Shown: positions 9,449-18,479 of the stretch, piece after piece
Position numbering within the stretch: the first letter of the stretch is position 1
Layout: the number at the start of each line of letters is the position of its first letter
DNA from: Candidatus Paracaedibacteraceae bacterium
Lineage (GTDB): Bacteria > Pseudomonadota > Alphaproteobacteria > Paracaedibacterales > Paracaedibacteraceae
Length of the DNA: 49,031 nt
Assembly: GCA_019459505.1 (NCBI GenBank)
Contig: JAIBEV010000015.1
Location: 1-49,031, forward strand
Direction of reading: 5' to 3'
Notes under the pieces: generated by a model
Databases searched by the model: none
The model's input: the letters and a program-made list of their open reading frames with translations, nothing else
What the model was told of the DNA's origin: nothing
Position numbers and translations under genes: made by a program

Positions 9449-10531
9449 GTGTCTTTAGCAGCAAAACTTGATAAAGTACTCGCGCGACATACAGAACTTC
9501 GCGATACACTGGCCGCCGCCACCATATCAGACCCCAAAGAATTCGGTCGTTTATCAAAGGAATATTCTGATATGACACCCGTTGTTGAAGCCATTGAGGA
9601 AGCTCGTAAAACAGAACGGGAAATTCAGGACCTACAAGCCCTTCTTGGCGATAAAGAGACGGACGCTGAGATGAGGGATTTGGCCAAACTAGAACTTGAA
9701 GAACTAAAAGGAAAACTTCCTGACCAAGACTATCAAATTAAAGTTCTGTTGCTGCCAAAGGACGAAGATGATGAACGAAATGCGATTCTTGAAGTTCGCG
9801 CTGGTACAGGTGGTGAGGAAGCCGGCTTGTTTGCGTCGGATCTGTTTCGCATGTATCAACGGTTTGCGGCTAATCGGGGTTGGAAATTTGAAGTTTTAAG
9901 CTTAAATGAAACAGGCTTAGGTGCCATTAAAGAAGCCAGCGCCTCTATTGCGGGCAAAGGTGTCTTCTCACGGTTAAAGTTTGAATCAGGAGTCCATCGG
10001 GTGCAACGCGTTCCCGAAACAGAAGCCAGCGGACGCATTCACACCTCCGCTGCCACTGTTGCTGTTTTACCAGAGGCGGAAGAGGTGGATGTGCAAATTG
10101 ATGAAAAAGATCTTCAAATCGATGTCTATCGTGCCTCCGGGGCGGGTGGGCAACATGTTAATACAACCGACAGTGCGGTACGAATTACCCACATTCCCAC
10201 GGGTATTGTCGTAACTCAACAAGATGAGCGGTCACAGCATAAAAACCGGGCCAAAGCAATGAAAGTTCTTCGGGCTCGCATTTATGAACAAGAAAGACTC
10301 CGTAAGGAATTGGAACGATCGGCCGATCGGCGTAGCCAAATCGGTTCAGGCGATCGATCAGAACGCATCCGTACCTATAACTTTCCCCAAGGACGGGTTA
10401 CTGATCATCGAGTGAATGTTACATTGTACAAAATTGATTTGATCATGGAAGGGGAATGCCTCGATGAAATCATTGATGTTTTAATTTCAGAAGATCAAGC
10501 AGCCAAGCTCGCAGCCGCTGCGGAAGATTAA
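9449..10531 (+). CDS. prfA: Peptide chain release factor 1
   Basis: 360 residues, the usual RF1 length. The GGQ catalytic loop (residues 233-235, in [10 protein letters not shown]) triggers hydrolysis of the finished chain. The stop-codon recognition site reads PET (189-191) where PxT is the RF1 signature, so UAG and UAA are the expected targets. The gene starts with GTG eight bases after hisS, with AGGA at 9439-9442 overlapping the hisS stop. In many bacteria prmC, the methylase of the GGQ glutamine, follows prfA; here it does not, and a terminator-like hairpin follows instead. Confidence 0.95.
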   Translation: MSLAAKLDKVLARHTELRDTLAAATISDPKEFGRLSKEYSDMTPVVEAIEEARKTEREIQDLQALLGDKETDAEMRDLAKLELEELKGKLPDQDYQIKVLLLPKDEDDERNAILEVRAGTGGEEAGLFASDLFRMYQRFAANRGWKFEVLSLNETGLGAIKEASASIAGKGVFSRLKFESGVHRVQRVPETEASGRIHTSAATVAVLPEAEEVDVQIDEKDLQIDVYRASGAGGQHVNTTDSAVRITHIPTGIVVTQQDERSQHKNRAKAMKVLRARIYEQERLRKELERSADRRSQIGSGDRSERIRTYNFPQGRVTDHRVNVTLYKIDLIMEGECLDEIIDVLISEDQAAKLAAAAED

Positions 10532-10546
10532 ATCTATTATCTCTAT

Positions 10547-10576
10547 AAGGGGAGCTTTTCTTCCCCTTCTTTTCTT
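10547..10576 (+). terminator. Terminator after hisS-prfA
   Basis: AAGGGGA (10547-10553) pairs with TCCCCTT (10562-10568) and is followed by CTTTTCTT. It lies 16 bases after the prfA stop and separates the housekeeping operon from the accessory genes that follow. Confidence 0.6.
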
Positions 10577-10716
10577 GTTGTTAAGTCACTCCCCTTTTAT
10601 TCACTGAGCTGCTTCTAAATCAGCTAAGAAACGATCTTTATTACCTTTAACTCTCTCTTAAGAACAATCAGTTACCTTATAAAGGGTAATACAAAACTCA
10701 AAAGAGATAGGGCAAA

Positions 10717-12414
10717 ATGGCTAATCAGTTAATAAGAAGATTTATATTTATCATAAATTTTGTTTTTCTTACCATCCCCTTAAATGCAATGGAAGAAAAC
10801 AATTTTAAATTTAAAATTGGATTTGAATTTCAGGAAAAAAATAATTTATGTAAAGGAGCAAAAGATAATTTTTTAATCCAGAAACAACCTATTTTTATAG
10901 CCAAGATCAATAATGAAAGATTATGGCATATAGAAATTGATGGAGCGGATATAGAATTCGTTACTCCTCCCTTTGCGGATCATGAGCAACAAAAATTATT
11001 GTTTAGTATACGCTCCATTCAAAAAGCGTGTGAGATTTTGCAGACGATCGCTCAAAATAAAACAACCTCTGCCATTACTTTTCGTGAATGGGCTGAAGGT
11101 GTTACTGCACAGCTTAACGAAGAACAGCAAAGAAAATTGAATGTGTGGGAGCAGCAGTGCCTTAAATATCTCAATCAACCAAAACAGCTTGAAAAAATAG
11201 ATCAAAGAATTACAGAATTGAAGCAGACTATAGTGGGCCTCGACACAGGCTTAGGGGACAATATAAAGATTGAGCGTGGAAAAATATTTGATACAATAGC
11301 TGATTTTGCCTTAGATCCCTCTAAGCTCCAGCCTTCTTCGGGAGCATGGAAGCCAGAATTTATGCCACAAGTCACCATTCAACACTCCCTAAAATATACT
11401 CTTCCCTTAGTGCTAAGTTTATTTGGAGCAATTAACGGAGAAGCTAAAATTGAAAATAAATGGATCGCAGCTATACCCTTTCTGCGCAATAAGGAGAAGA
11501 TTCTAGATGTCAATTATTTAAGTGAAGAAAATGGGTTAATTTTCTTGCACGCTTTAACGTGCGCTAATATTAAGACGACTGAAGTAAGTTCAGAAGGAGG
11601 CCTTAGAGATTCTCTTAACTTTATTAAAAGAATGCTTGAAACATATAATCAAGCCGATGCAAAAGTTAATTTAGATTTTTTGTCCCGTCGCCCATTTTCA
11701 CAAATGTGGAATGATATAAATCATACAGTGAATAGACGTTCTACCTTTGAAGAGCTGTATGCTGAAAGAATTTTATATGGCAACGCAGAGTTTAAAAGCC
11801 AGGTAGAGCCAGCATTTAAATTTGTTAATTATGCTGAAGAATATTATTCTCCTGACAAAAAACAGCGCCGCAATTTCTCTACATTTAGAACATACTATCA
11901 GGAAGAATTAGGAAAGATTCACGATAACTCCTTAAATAATCTATTGGATGAATTATTAAACAACGGTATTATAACTACGGGTATAATACAGTATGTAGCC
12001 CCACATATATTTGATGAATTCTTAGTAGCAGCCATTAAAAGTGTTGACAGACCTCAAGAGCGATATGATTTTAATGAGGAGACAGGCCAACTTGAACAAG
12101 TTCCTTCTGAGGTAGATGCCTTATCACCACCATGGTTACAAGACAAAGATAATTCCATGGGGGCATATACAGATAGATTAGAGTTAGATCTTTCATATGG
12201 AGAAGCTATTTTAGAAATGCGTTCTATTAAAAATATTAGTTCCCATTCTTTACAAGCAATGGGATTAGATGCAAGGGGAGGTTTTGGTACACTCTTGACA
12301 AACAGTGAAAGATCTTTAGAAGAGGATGCAGAAAGCTTGTTCTCAATTTTAAATGAATCTTATATTTTAGGAACTTATCAAAAAGTAATCAATAAGCCAT
12401 CCTATATAGACTAG
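10717..12414 (+). CDS. Exported amidoligase-like protein (COOH-NH2 ligase superfamily, tentative)
   Basis: 565 residues with a Sec signal peptide (hydrophobic FIFIINFVFLTI, likely cleaved near LNA at 22-24). Three stretches resemble the amidoligase family, glutamine-synthetase-fold ligases that join a carboxyl group to an amine using ATP: GFEFQE (35-40, like the family's GFEIE), WHIEIDGADIEFVTPP (70-85, like the W..E.D.S.E.VSPP block), and AILEMRS around Glu500-Arg502 (like the late EFR motif). MPQVTIQ at 216-222 may be another core strand. This is my motif reading, not a database match. The next gene lies 32 bases on and is also exported, suggesting an operon. The block is more AT-rich than hisS-prfA and could be acquired. 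An exported ATP-dependent enzyme would most likely work inside a host cell. Confidence 0.5.
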   Translation: MANQLIRRFIFIINFVFLTIPLNAMEENNFKFKIGFEFQEKNNLCKGAKDNFLIQKQPIFIAKINNERLWHIEIDGADIEFVTPPFADHEQQKLLFSIRSIQKACEILQTIAQNKTTSAITFREWAEGVTAQLNEEQQRKLNVWEQQCLKYLNQPKQLEKIDQRITELKQTIVGLDTGLGDNIKIERGKIFDTIADFALDPSKLQPSSGAWKPEFMPQVTIQHSLKYTLPLVLSLFGAINGEAKIENKWIAAIPFLRNKEKILDVNYLSEENGLIFLHALTCANIKTTEVSSEGGLRDSLNFIKRMLETYNQADAKVNLDFLSRRPFSQMWNDINHTVNRRSTFEELYAERILYGNAEFKSQVEPAFKFVNYAEEYYSPDKKQRRNFSTFRTYYQEELGKIHDNSLNNLLDELLNNGIITTGIIQYVAPHIFDEFLVAAIKSVDRPQERYDFNEETGQLEQVPSEVDALSPPWLQDKDNSMGAYTDRLELDLSYGEAILEMRSIKNISSHSLQAMGLDARGGFGTLLTNSERSLEEDAESLFSILNESYILGTYQKVINKPSYID

Positions 12415-12446
12415 AAATGATAAAAATTTAAATCAGGAGAATAAAA

Positions 12447-12956
12447 ATGCTTAAGCCCATAGGAATCATAGGATTATTAATGGTTTTAAATATAGAGTGT
12501 GATGCGGTTGAGTGCCTTTATGGTGACTTAAAAGGGCGAGTAGAAACTTATACAGGGAAAATCACTGAGAGCATTCCTAGCACTAAAGATAAGATTGAAA
12601 AGGACTTAACTTTCTTAGCTGCCTCGACTACAGAAGACAATATTATAGAAAGATATAAATCTCAAGACTTTGCATTCCTTTATAAGAAAAGTGTGGAGTT
12701 AGCGCAAGACGACAAGATTTTTAAAGACTTTATCAATATCTGTAAGGCTATTTATGATGAAGGCAATGATTTAACAAAGCAGGCCATTTATATACTTTTA
12801 TATGATGTTAAAGAAGAATTACAAGATTATTATAGCAGCATAAGAAGAAGAAAAGCTTCCATCTCAAAGGTCCCTAGCTCCAAGAAGGTTGAAAATCTAA
12901 TAGCAAACCATGAGCCTTTTAAATCTAAAAAACCTATCCGCCCTCCTCTTAGCTAA
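12447..12956 (+). CDS. Small exported helical protein, partner of the amidoligase-like gene
   Basis: 169 residues. The N-terminus (MLKPIGIIGLLMVLNIECDA) is a short signal peptide with cleavage likely after CDA; a strong AGGAG lies upstream of the ATG. The mature part is charged and mostly helical, without a motif I recognise, and ends in a basic, proline-rich tail (SKKPIRPPLS). It follows the amidoligase-like gene by 32 bases on the same strand and is closed by a terminator, so the two are probably co-transcribed. A role as cofactor, chaperone or co-effector is only inference from position. Confidence 0.65.
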   Translation: MLKPIGIIGLLMVLNIECDAVECLYGDLKGRVETYTGKITESIPSTKDKIEKDLTFLAASTTEDNIIERYKSQDFAFLYKKSVELAQDDKIFKDFINICKAIYDEGNDLTKQAIYILLYDVKEELQDYYSSIRRRKASISKVPSSKKVENLIANHEPFKSKKPIRPPLS

Positions 12957-12985
12957 GCAATAGTATATTTTCTCAAAATCTGTGA

Positions 12986-13015
12986 GAGGGCTTTTCTATA
13001 AGGGCCCTCATTTTT
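12986..13015 (+). terminator. Terminator of the two-gene exported-protein operon
   Basis: GAGGGC (12986-12991) pairs with GCCCTC (13004-13009) and is followed by ATTTTT. It lies 30 bases after the stop of the 12447-12956 gene. Confidence 0.65.
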
Positions 13016-13373
13016 AACTTTATCTGAGTATTATGAGAAGGAGGTCGATAGTCTTTCCAATTATAGTCTAGGGTTTTAAGAAACTCTGATAACTAATATA
13101 TTGATAGGCTGACTATCATCAACTTTATACAACTCTCTTAAAAGCTAAACTTTTTTCACTCATGCTATGAAGGAGGACCAATAATCTTATTTCTTTTAGC
13201 CATTAGCTACTCTAACGTTTCAATATATTCTTCTTTTCTTGTTGAAAGATAGGACTAAAAGTAAATTTTATTAATTCTTCTTCTCTAATAATGGAAAAAA
13301 TTTTATATAATTCATCATTATTTCCTTTAATTTTTATTCTAGCATTGTAGCACCGAATAATAGTAACTATAAC
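13016..13373 (-). pseudogene. Decayed small gene on the minus strand
   Basis: No intact gene fits between 13016 and 13421. On the minus strand 13373-13212 reads 53 sense codons without a usual start, containing RIKIKGNNDELYKIFSIIR and IKFTFSPIFQQEKKN. Further on, around 13080-13020, another frame reads SEFLKTLDYNWKDYRPPSHN. Both have protein-like composition but are separated by stops and frame changes, which suggests the remains of one gene. The first part resembles the start of small plasmid or phage proteins of the DUF1281/YubB kind, but that is a weak impression. The remainder of the gap up to 13421 appears to be the promoter region of the protease gene. Confidence 0.25.
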
Positions 13374-13421
13374 CTAACAAGATGCTTCAGAGGGTATCTT
13401 AAATACTAAGAGAGAGGGAAA

Positions 13422-14468
13422 ATGAGAATAAGAAAATACCAATTTTGTTTAGCCTTTTATATGCTTTTATCCCCTACATTTGCCTTTATTATTAAAGGAT
13501 CCATACTCTTAGAATATGACTATAATGGAGAAATGTGTAGGAGAAACCCGTGGGAAGAGTCAGTATTGCGTGGTTCTGAGGAACCATACGCACAACTTAC
13601 GGGACGAATAGTGGATAACGGAAAAAAACCCACGACAATAACATTAATTGCTCCCAATCTTGCTATATCATGCGCCCATTCGGCAATTACGTATTCTGCT
13701 GACCGCCGTCCCATTAGTAATTGGGTATTTAACAATAAAGCAAAGACAAAAACTGCTTTTATGATTGACAAGAAAATCTATGAAAGCACTATCGAATCTT
13801 TTCATATCCACCCTCTTTATAACCCTCTATCGTCTAATGGAGTTAGTAAAGCAAGTGATATATCAATTATAAAATTGGCAGAGGAAATACCTGTTAACAA
13901 TTTTCTGCCTTTTTATACTCTGTCAGAACCTTCTATTTCTCCTGGAATTCAAGATAAAGTTGTGTGTGTATCCGCGAATCAAATCCATAATCAAACAGAG
14001 AAAGCTGACTCTCCCTATTATCGACATATTACCACTCCTCAAATTAGGTACAATGCAGATACCTTTAACTTTAGAGAGGAATTTTTTGTTCCCGCTTATT
14101 ATAAATCCTTTTCTGTGCAACGTGATTCTTCTGGATGGATTCCTCTTCCTCCCTTTAAGCCTAACAATCCTGCCCCAAGTGGTTTACAAGGCCCCCTGAC
14201 GCCGGGTGACAGCGGTAGTCCTCTTATGATTTCCTATGAAGATCGCTACCATTTGATGGGAATTGCGACCCATGTGCAACGGCAACCAGCTTATAATTAT
14301 AAAACAAACAAATATACAGCAGGGCAGTCATTTTACAATAATTGGGCACCCCTTTCTAATAATCTTAATTGGATCAAAGGTATATTAGAACAGGAAAATG
14401 CCTTATCCTACCATCCTGAGCTTTTAACCGTTGGCTCTAAAAATTTATTATCTCTCTCAATATCCTAA
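13422..14468 (+). CDS. Exported trypsin-like serine protease (S1 family)
   Basis: 348 residues with a signal peptide (about residues 1-21, ending SPTFA). The chymotrypsin-fold triad is complete: His86 in AISCAHSA, Asp146 in KASDISIIKL, and Ser264 in PGDSGSPLM. Each sits in the family's usual surroundings, so the enzyme is probably active. It would cleave proteins outside the cytoplasm. There is no PDZ domain, so it is not a DegP/HtrA quality-control protease; it looks more like a stand-alone secreted protease, possibly aimed at host proteins. A GAGAGGG ribosome site precedes the ATG and a strong terminator follows. It sits beside two other exported proteins. Confidence 0.85.
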   Translation: MRIRKYQFCLAFYMLLSPTFAFIIKGSILLEYDYNGEMCRRNPWEESVLRGSEEPYAQLTGRIVDNGKKPTTITLIAPNLAISCAHSAITYSADRRPISNWVFNNKAKTKTAFMIDKKIYESTIESFHIHPLYNPLSSNGVSKASDISIIKLAEEIPVNNFLPFYTLSEPSISPGIQDKVVCVSANQIHNQTEKADSPYYRHITTPQIRYNADTFNFREEFFVPAYYKSFSVQRDSSGWIPLPPFKPNNPAPSGLQGPLTPGDSGSPLMISYEDRYHLMGIATHVQRQPAYNYKTNKYTAGQSFYNNWAPLSNNLNWIKGILEQENALSYHPELLTVGSKNLLSLSIS

Positions 14469-14469
14469 T

Positions 14470-14498
14470 AAAAAACCCTCCTATAGGGAGGGTTTTTT
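14470..14498. terminator. Bidirectional terminator between the protease and the barrel gene
   Basis: CCCTCC (14476-14481) and GGAGGG (14487-14492) form a stem with loop TATAG, flanked by five or more A on one side and six T on the other, so it works in both directions between the two convergent genes. Confidence 0.85.
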
Positions 14499-14517
14499 AA
14501 CTGTAAGTCGCTTAAAA

Positions 14518-15150
14518 TTAGAACTTGTAAGCAACACCTAGTTTTGTCGATGACGTATAAACGTTATCAAATTCCATTTTTGCCACACCAGGAGCTGTCC
14601 GCTTGAAAGTACGAGCAGTTTCAAACATGCACTCAATGCGACCAACCCAATTACGACCCAATGAAGTTTCCGCACCAATCGCTGGCGCAAAGCTGATACG
14701 AGACTTTTTATCATTCAGTAAAGATACATTGGTTTTCAATTTGTATTGACCCCAATTTCCACCTAAGCGAATATAAGCCACCGTTGAAGGAGTGAACTTG
14801 TATCCGCCACGAACTGCAAAATTAAACTGGTGTCTGTGTTGCAATTTTCCGGCAACGACAGGATCGCTGGACATGAAACGGAAGTTTGCATTGACAAATT
14901 GATATCCAATTTCAAAAGCATAATACAAACAGCCAGAAGAAACACCATAGCCTGTATACATGCCTGTTCCTGCACGGTGGCGACCCATGTCGATTTTTTG
15001 CTTTGAATTATCGCTTAGATCAATAATTTTTGCATCCGCATTAAACGCATTCAATGCACCATTAACACCAATATAAAGACCTGAACCGATTTCGGCTTGA
15101 GCGCCAGAGATAGCTGTTGCTGCCACAAGTGTTAACGCAAACTTTTTCAT
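14518..15150 (-). CDS. Outer membrane beta-barrel protein
   Basis: 210 residues. A signal peptide (MKKFALTLVAATAISGAQA) is followed by alternating polar/hydrophobic strands such as GLYIGVNGALNAF, YYAFEIGYQFV, NFAVRGGYKF, AYIRLGGNWGQYKL and the final TKLGVAYKF. The terminal Phe is the outer membrane assembly signal. Length and pattern fit a small eight-stranded porin-like or surface antigen family barrel. GAGGAG lies seven bases before the ATG. The role (adhesin, small pore or structural protein) cannot be told. A short inverted repeat in its leader may affect expression. Confidence 0.8.
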   Translation of the reverse strand: MKKFALTLVAATAISGAQAEIGSGLYIGVNGALNAFNADAKIIDLSDNSKQKIDMGRHRAGTGMYTGYGVSSGCLYYAFEIGYQFVNANFRFMSSDPVVAGKLQHRHQFNFAVRGGYKFTPSTVAYIRLGGNWGQYKLKTNVSLLNDKKSRISFAPAIGAETSLGRNWVGRIECMFETARTFKRTAPGVAKMEFDNVYTSSTKLGVAYKF

Positions 15151-15174
15151 TTTAAACTCCTCTTTTATTCCCTC

Positions 15175-15202
15175 GCTTTGATAGAAATCATTCCGTCAAA
15201 GC
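15175..15202 (-). promoter_or_regulatory. Inverted repeat upstream of the barrel gene
   Basis: GCTTTGA (15175-15181) and TCAAAGC (15196-15202) form a perfect 7-bp inverted repeat with a 14-base spacer, 25 bases upstream of the start codon of the outer membrane protein. It may be an operator or a hairpin in the 5' leader. The rest of the 235-base divergent region up to vgrG is very AT-rich, with a short TTTAA-type repeat around 15253-15280. Confidence 0.35.
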
Positions 15203-15385
15203 ATCGTTACATCCCTAATTTAAAAAAAAATTTTTCACTCTCACAATAAAAATTAACTTAAATTTAATTTAATTTAAACTACCTGTGCCCCTAAAAACAC
15301 AATTTTAGGAAATTTATAAACATAAGTGTTGAGACTAATTTCTTTTCGAGGGACAATAAGAAACAACTCACTAGGGGGGGAAATT

Positions 15386-17635
15386 ATGTATATAGAACAC
15401 GCGGATCTAAGTCTCACCTTAACCTCTCCCCTTGGACCGAATGTTTTAATCCTTGATCGGTTACGGATGGTGGAGTCTATCTCAGCGCCCTTTATTATTG
15501 AGTTGGATATGCATTCCCTCAACCATAATATTTCCTTTGATAAGATTATCGGCCAGGACATTCAAATCACGTTTAAGTATCAAAATGAAACCCGCTATTT
15601 TGCAGGCTGTGTTGGTGAATTTGCTCAGGGCTTTACCATTGATGCTGACCAAGCAGGAAACGCTATTGAACTCACACGTTATACAGCCAAACTTTATCCA
15701 AAATTCTGGCTATTAAAATTCAGCCAAGATCATCAAATTTTTCAAGAAAAATCTGCCATGGATATCGTTAACTCCGTGCTAGCAGACAACGGGGTTACAA
15801 AAAAGCAAGACAATACCTCGACATGTGGTCAATCAAGCCGTGAATACTGTGTTCAATATCGCGAAAGCTATTTTGATTTTATTTCGCGCCTTCTGGAAGA
15901 AGAGGGCATTTTCTATTACTTTAATCATAGCGCTGATGGCGAACAAATGGTGCTATGTGATGATTCATCTACCGCCAGCACCGCTTACACGGCTTTACCG
16001 ATGACGCCCGCCAGTTCAATCGAGCCTTATTTTGATCAAATTCAAACCTTAACTTATGCTCGGCAAGTGGTTTCAAAAAAATTTCAAACTGCTGATTATA
16101 ACTTTGAAACGGCCTCAACCAAACTTTATAATACAGCTGACGGTGATGGCAAAGGACTGACGGTCTATCGTTACCCCGGCTATTATAAAGTTGGGGATAT
16201 AGGCGATGAGTTAGCCATCCACCGCATCCAAGAGCTTGAATGGCGTAAAGAAATGATCTCAGGGACCTCGACAGCCCCTCTTTTGACGCCGATGCAAAGT
16301 TTTACCGTTACAGATCATCCCCGTGACAGCCTAAACGCTGACTTTATTGTTTATAAAGTCGTTCATGACATCAACATGGTGCCCGAGCCTGGCCAGCCAA
16401 TTTACACCAATACTTTTGAAGCCTTTCCCTCCACCATTCCGTTTCGACCTCCGCTTATGACACCAAAACCAACCATCGCTTCAACCCAAACCGCTAAGGT
16501 AACCGGCAAAGAAGGCGAAGAAATTTGGTGCGATGAATACGGTCGCATTAAGGTCAAATTTTATTGGGATCAAAAAGGAAGCGATGATGAAAAAAGCTCT
16601 TGCTGGATTCGCGTGGCGCAATTATGGGCCAGCAGTGGTTGGGGCGGGTTATGGACACCCCGCATCGGTATGGAAGTTGTGGTCACCTTCTTAGAAGGGG
16701 ATCCGGATCGTCCTTTGGTCACTGGCTGTGTCTACAATAGTGATAATATGCCTCCCTATGCCAAGGATGAACCAACCAAAAGTACAATAAAATCCAATAC
16801 CAGTAAAGATGGGAATGGATTTAATGAAATTAGATTTGAGGATAAAAAAGACTCGGAAGAAATATTTATTCATGCGCAAAAGGATATGAATACCATTGTT
16901 GAGGATAACCGAACCTTAATCATTAACGATGAAAATGATACCACCGATATCCTATGCGGCAATAGAACGGTCACCCTCCACGCCAATGACGGCAAAAAGA
17001 TGAAAAATGCTGGGAATGACACGCTGACACTTGAGAAAGGAAGCCGCCTGGTTGAATTAAAAGGCGCTGGATCCGACCAAGGAGATCACACCTTAACCCT
17101 ATCCAAAGGTGATAATAGCATTGAAATTAGCAAAGGCAATATGACTACAACATTAAGTGAAGGAAATAAATCTATCACCTTAAGCAAAGGTGACATGGAA
17201 ATTAATCTCAAGAAAGGCAATCAAGCGGTCACAATAAAAGGTACCCGATCTCTTACAGTTAAGGACGATGAAACACACAAAAACTCAGCAAATTTTAACC
17301 ATAAAGTTGATGGCGATTATACCCTAAAGATCGGCGGCGATTTAACAATTACTGTTGGAGGTACTCTTTCGATTAAAGCATCGGACGGCATATCCCTTAA
17401 GGCCGGCGGTGATTTTAAAGTCACAGCAGATGGCGACATTAAGCTGACATCTTTAGGGAAAACAGCAATTTCTGCCACGGGGAACGTTGAAGCATCCGGC
17501 AGCGAAGTTGCACTTACCGGCAAATTAGGTGGTACCTTTAATGGGGGAGCAAGTATTCAACTCAAGGGTGGTGAAGCTAAACTTGAGGGGGGAATGATGA
17601 CTCAAATTAAAGGTGGCATGGTGCAAATTAATTAA
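15386..17635 (+). CDS. vgrG: VgrG / TssI-type spike protein
   Basis: 749 residues from the ATG at 15386, chosen because AGGGGGGG stands five bases upstream; a GTG at 15326 would add 20 unlikely residues. The order is typical: a gp27-like barrel region (about 1-365), a gp5-type OB domain (about 370-460, with CDEYGRIKVKFYWDQKG, SSGWGGLWTPRIGMEVVV and GDPDRPLVTGCVYN), then a beta-helix needle made of short repeats (LSKGDNSIEISKGN, LSEGNKSITLSKGD) and a glycine-rich end. The protein trimerises to form the puncturing tip of a type VI secretion system. No added effector domain is obvious and no other type VI gene is in the window, so this is a detached vgrG island. The MORN-repeat gene follows after 21 bases. 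Confidence 0.92.
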   Translation: MYIEHADLSLTLTSPLGPNVLILDRLRMVESISAPFIIELDMHSLNHNISFDKIIGQDIQITFKYQNETRYFAGCVGEFAQGFTIDADQAGNAIELTRYTAKLYPKFWLLKFSQDHQIFQEKSAMDIVNSVLADNGVTKKQDNTSTCGQSSREYCVQYRESYFDFISRLLEEEGIFYYFNHSADGEQMVLCDDSSTASTAYTALPMTPASSIEPYFDQIQTLTYARQVVSKKFQTADYNFETASTKLYNTADGDGKGLTVYRYPGYYKVGDIGDELAIHRIQELEWRKEMISGTSTAPLLTPMQSFTVTDHPRDSLNADFIVYKVVHDINMVPEPGQPIYTNTFEAFPSTIPFRPPLMTPKPTIASTQTAKVTGKEGEEIWCDEYGRIKVKFYWDQKGSDDEKSSCWIRVAQLWASSGWGGLWTPRIGMEVVVTFLEGDPDRPLVTGCVYNSDNMPPYAKDEPTKSTIKSNTSKDGNGFNEIRFEDKKDSEEIFIHAQKDMNTIVEDNRTLIINDENDTTDILCGNRTVTLHANDGKKMKNAGNDTLTLEKGSRLVELKGAGSDQGDHTLTLSKGDNSIEISKGNMTTTLSEGNKSITLSKGDMEINLKKGNQAVTIKGTRSLTVKDDETHKNSANFNHKVDGDYTLKIGGDLTITVGGTLSIKASDGISLKAGGDFKVTADGDIKLTSLGKTAISATGNVEASGSEVALTGKLGGTFNGGASIQLKGGEAKLEGGMMTQIKGGMVQIN

Positions 17636-17656
17636 CGCCTTTTAAAGGATATAAAA

Positions 17657-18349
17657 ATGACTGTATCTTCTCCCCCATCGGACGACATTAAAGTACCACC
17701 GCAGAAGGAAGAAAAACCAAAAAAGAATGGCGTTATTGAAACGCGGGATAAAGGGGGTGTTCTTATTGAAAAAGCTACTTTTAAAGATAATGTTTATCAT
17801 GGGCCGACACAAAAATTTTATAAAAACGGAAAAATAGAAAAAGATCTAAACTTTAATTACGGAAATTTAGACGGACCTTATAAAGGATGGGATGAAGAAG
17901 GCCACCTTGAAACAGAAGCAACTTACAGCCAAAATATTTTAAATGGTCCTGTAAAAATCTATAAAAAAGGTTCTCTGCTGACAGAAACCACCTATGTTAA
18001 TGGACTACAGGAGGGAGAAACAAAAATATATTTTCCAAATGGAAAAGATCTTAATACCCTTATCACCATGAAAGCCGGCAAAAGAGAGGGAGAGATGAAG
18101 ACATTTGCCCCCACTGGCACTCTAATTAAAAAATCCACCTATGCTCAAGATTTGTTGCAAGGGGATAGTTATAGTTACTTCCCCGACTCAGGGGCGATTG
18201 CTATGCATGAAAGATATAAAGACAATAATCTGCAGGGTGATACCATAAAATACTTTCCCAATGGTGTCGTGGCCGAGATTATTACCTATGAGGCAGGCAA
18301 ACCAATTAAAAAACCACGAAAATTCAAACTTAACGGTTCAGAAATATAA
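17657..18349 (+). CDS. MORN/YwqK-like repeat protein linked to vgrG
   Basis: 230 residues without a signal peptide. After a Pro/Lys-rich N-terminus (1-25) come about seven repeats of 22-24 residues with the MORN-variant pattern, for example YHGPTQKFYKNGKIEKD, LDGPYKGWDEEGHLETE, QEGETKIYFPNGKD and LQGDTIKYFPNGVVAE. Such YwqK/COG2849 proteins are often labelled antitoxin-like, but that function is poorly grounded. AAAGGA precedes the ATG and the gap to vgrG is 21 bases, so they are likely one operon. By position it could be a cargo, adaptor or immunity protein of the spike; the sequence alone does not decide. Confidence 0.75.
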   Translation: MTVSSPPSDDIKVPPQKEEKPKKNGVIETRDKGGVLIEKATFKDNVYHGPTQKFYKNGKIEKDLNFNYGNLDGPYKGWDEEGHLETEATYSQNILNGPVKIYKKGSLLTETTYVNGLQEGETKIYFPNGKDLNTLITMKAGKREGEMKTFAPTGTLIKKSTYAQDLLQGDSYSYFPDSGAIAMHERYKDNNLQGDTIKYFPNGVVAEIITYEAGKPIKKPRKFKLNGSEI

Positions 18350-18479
18350 TTAGCCAAGCCTTTTTACATATGGTATATTTTAGGAAAAAATAATTGTTTT
18401 ATTAGCTTTTAAAGGTTTATTAATTTAAAAGCCTTACGCTAAAAATGAAACAGCTCAAACTTTTATTAATGGCAGAATA

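Noticed and set aside
15386-18349. A full type VI secretion locus
   Set aside because: No sheath, Hcp, baseplate or ClpV gene is in the window; only vgrG is present.
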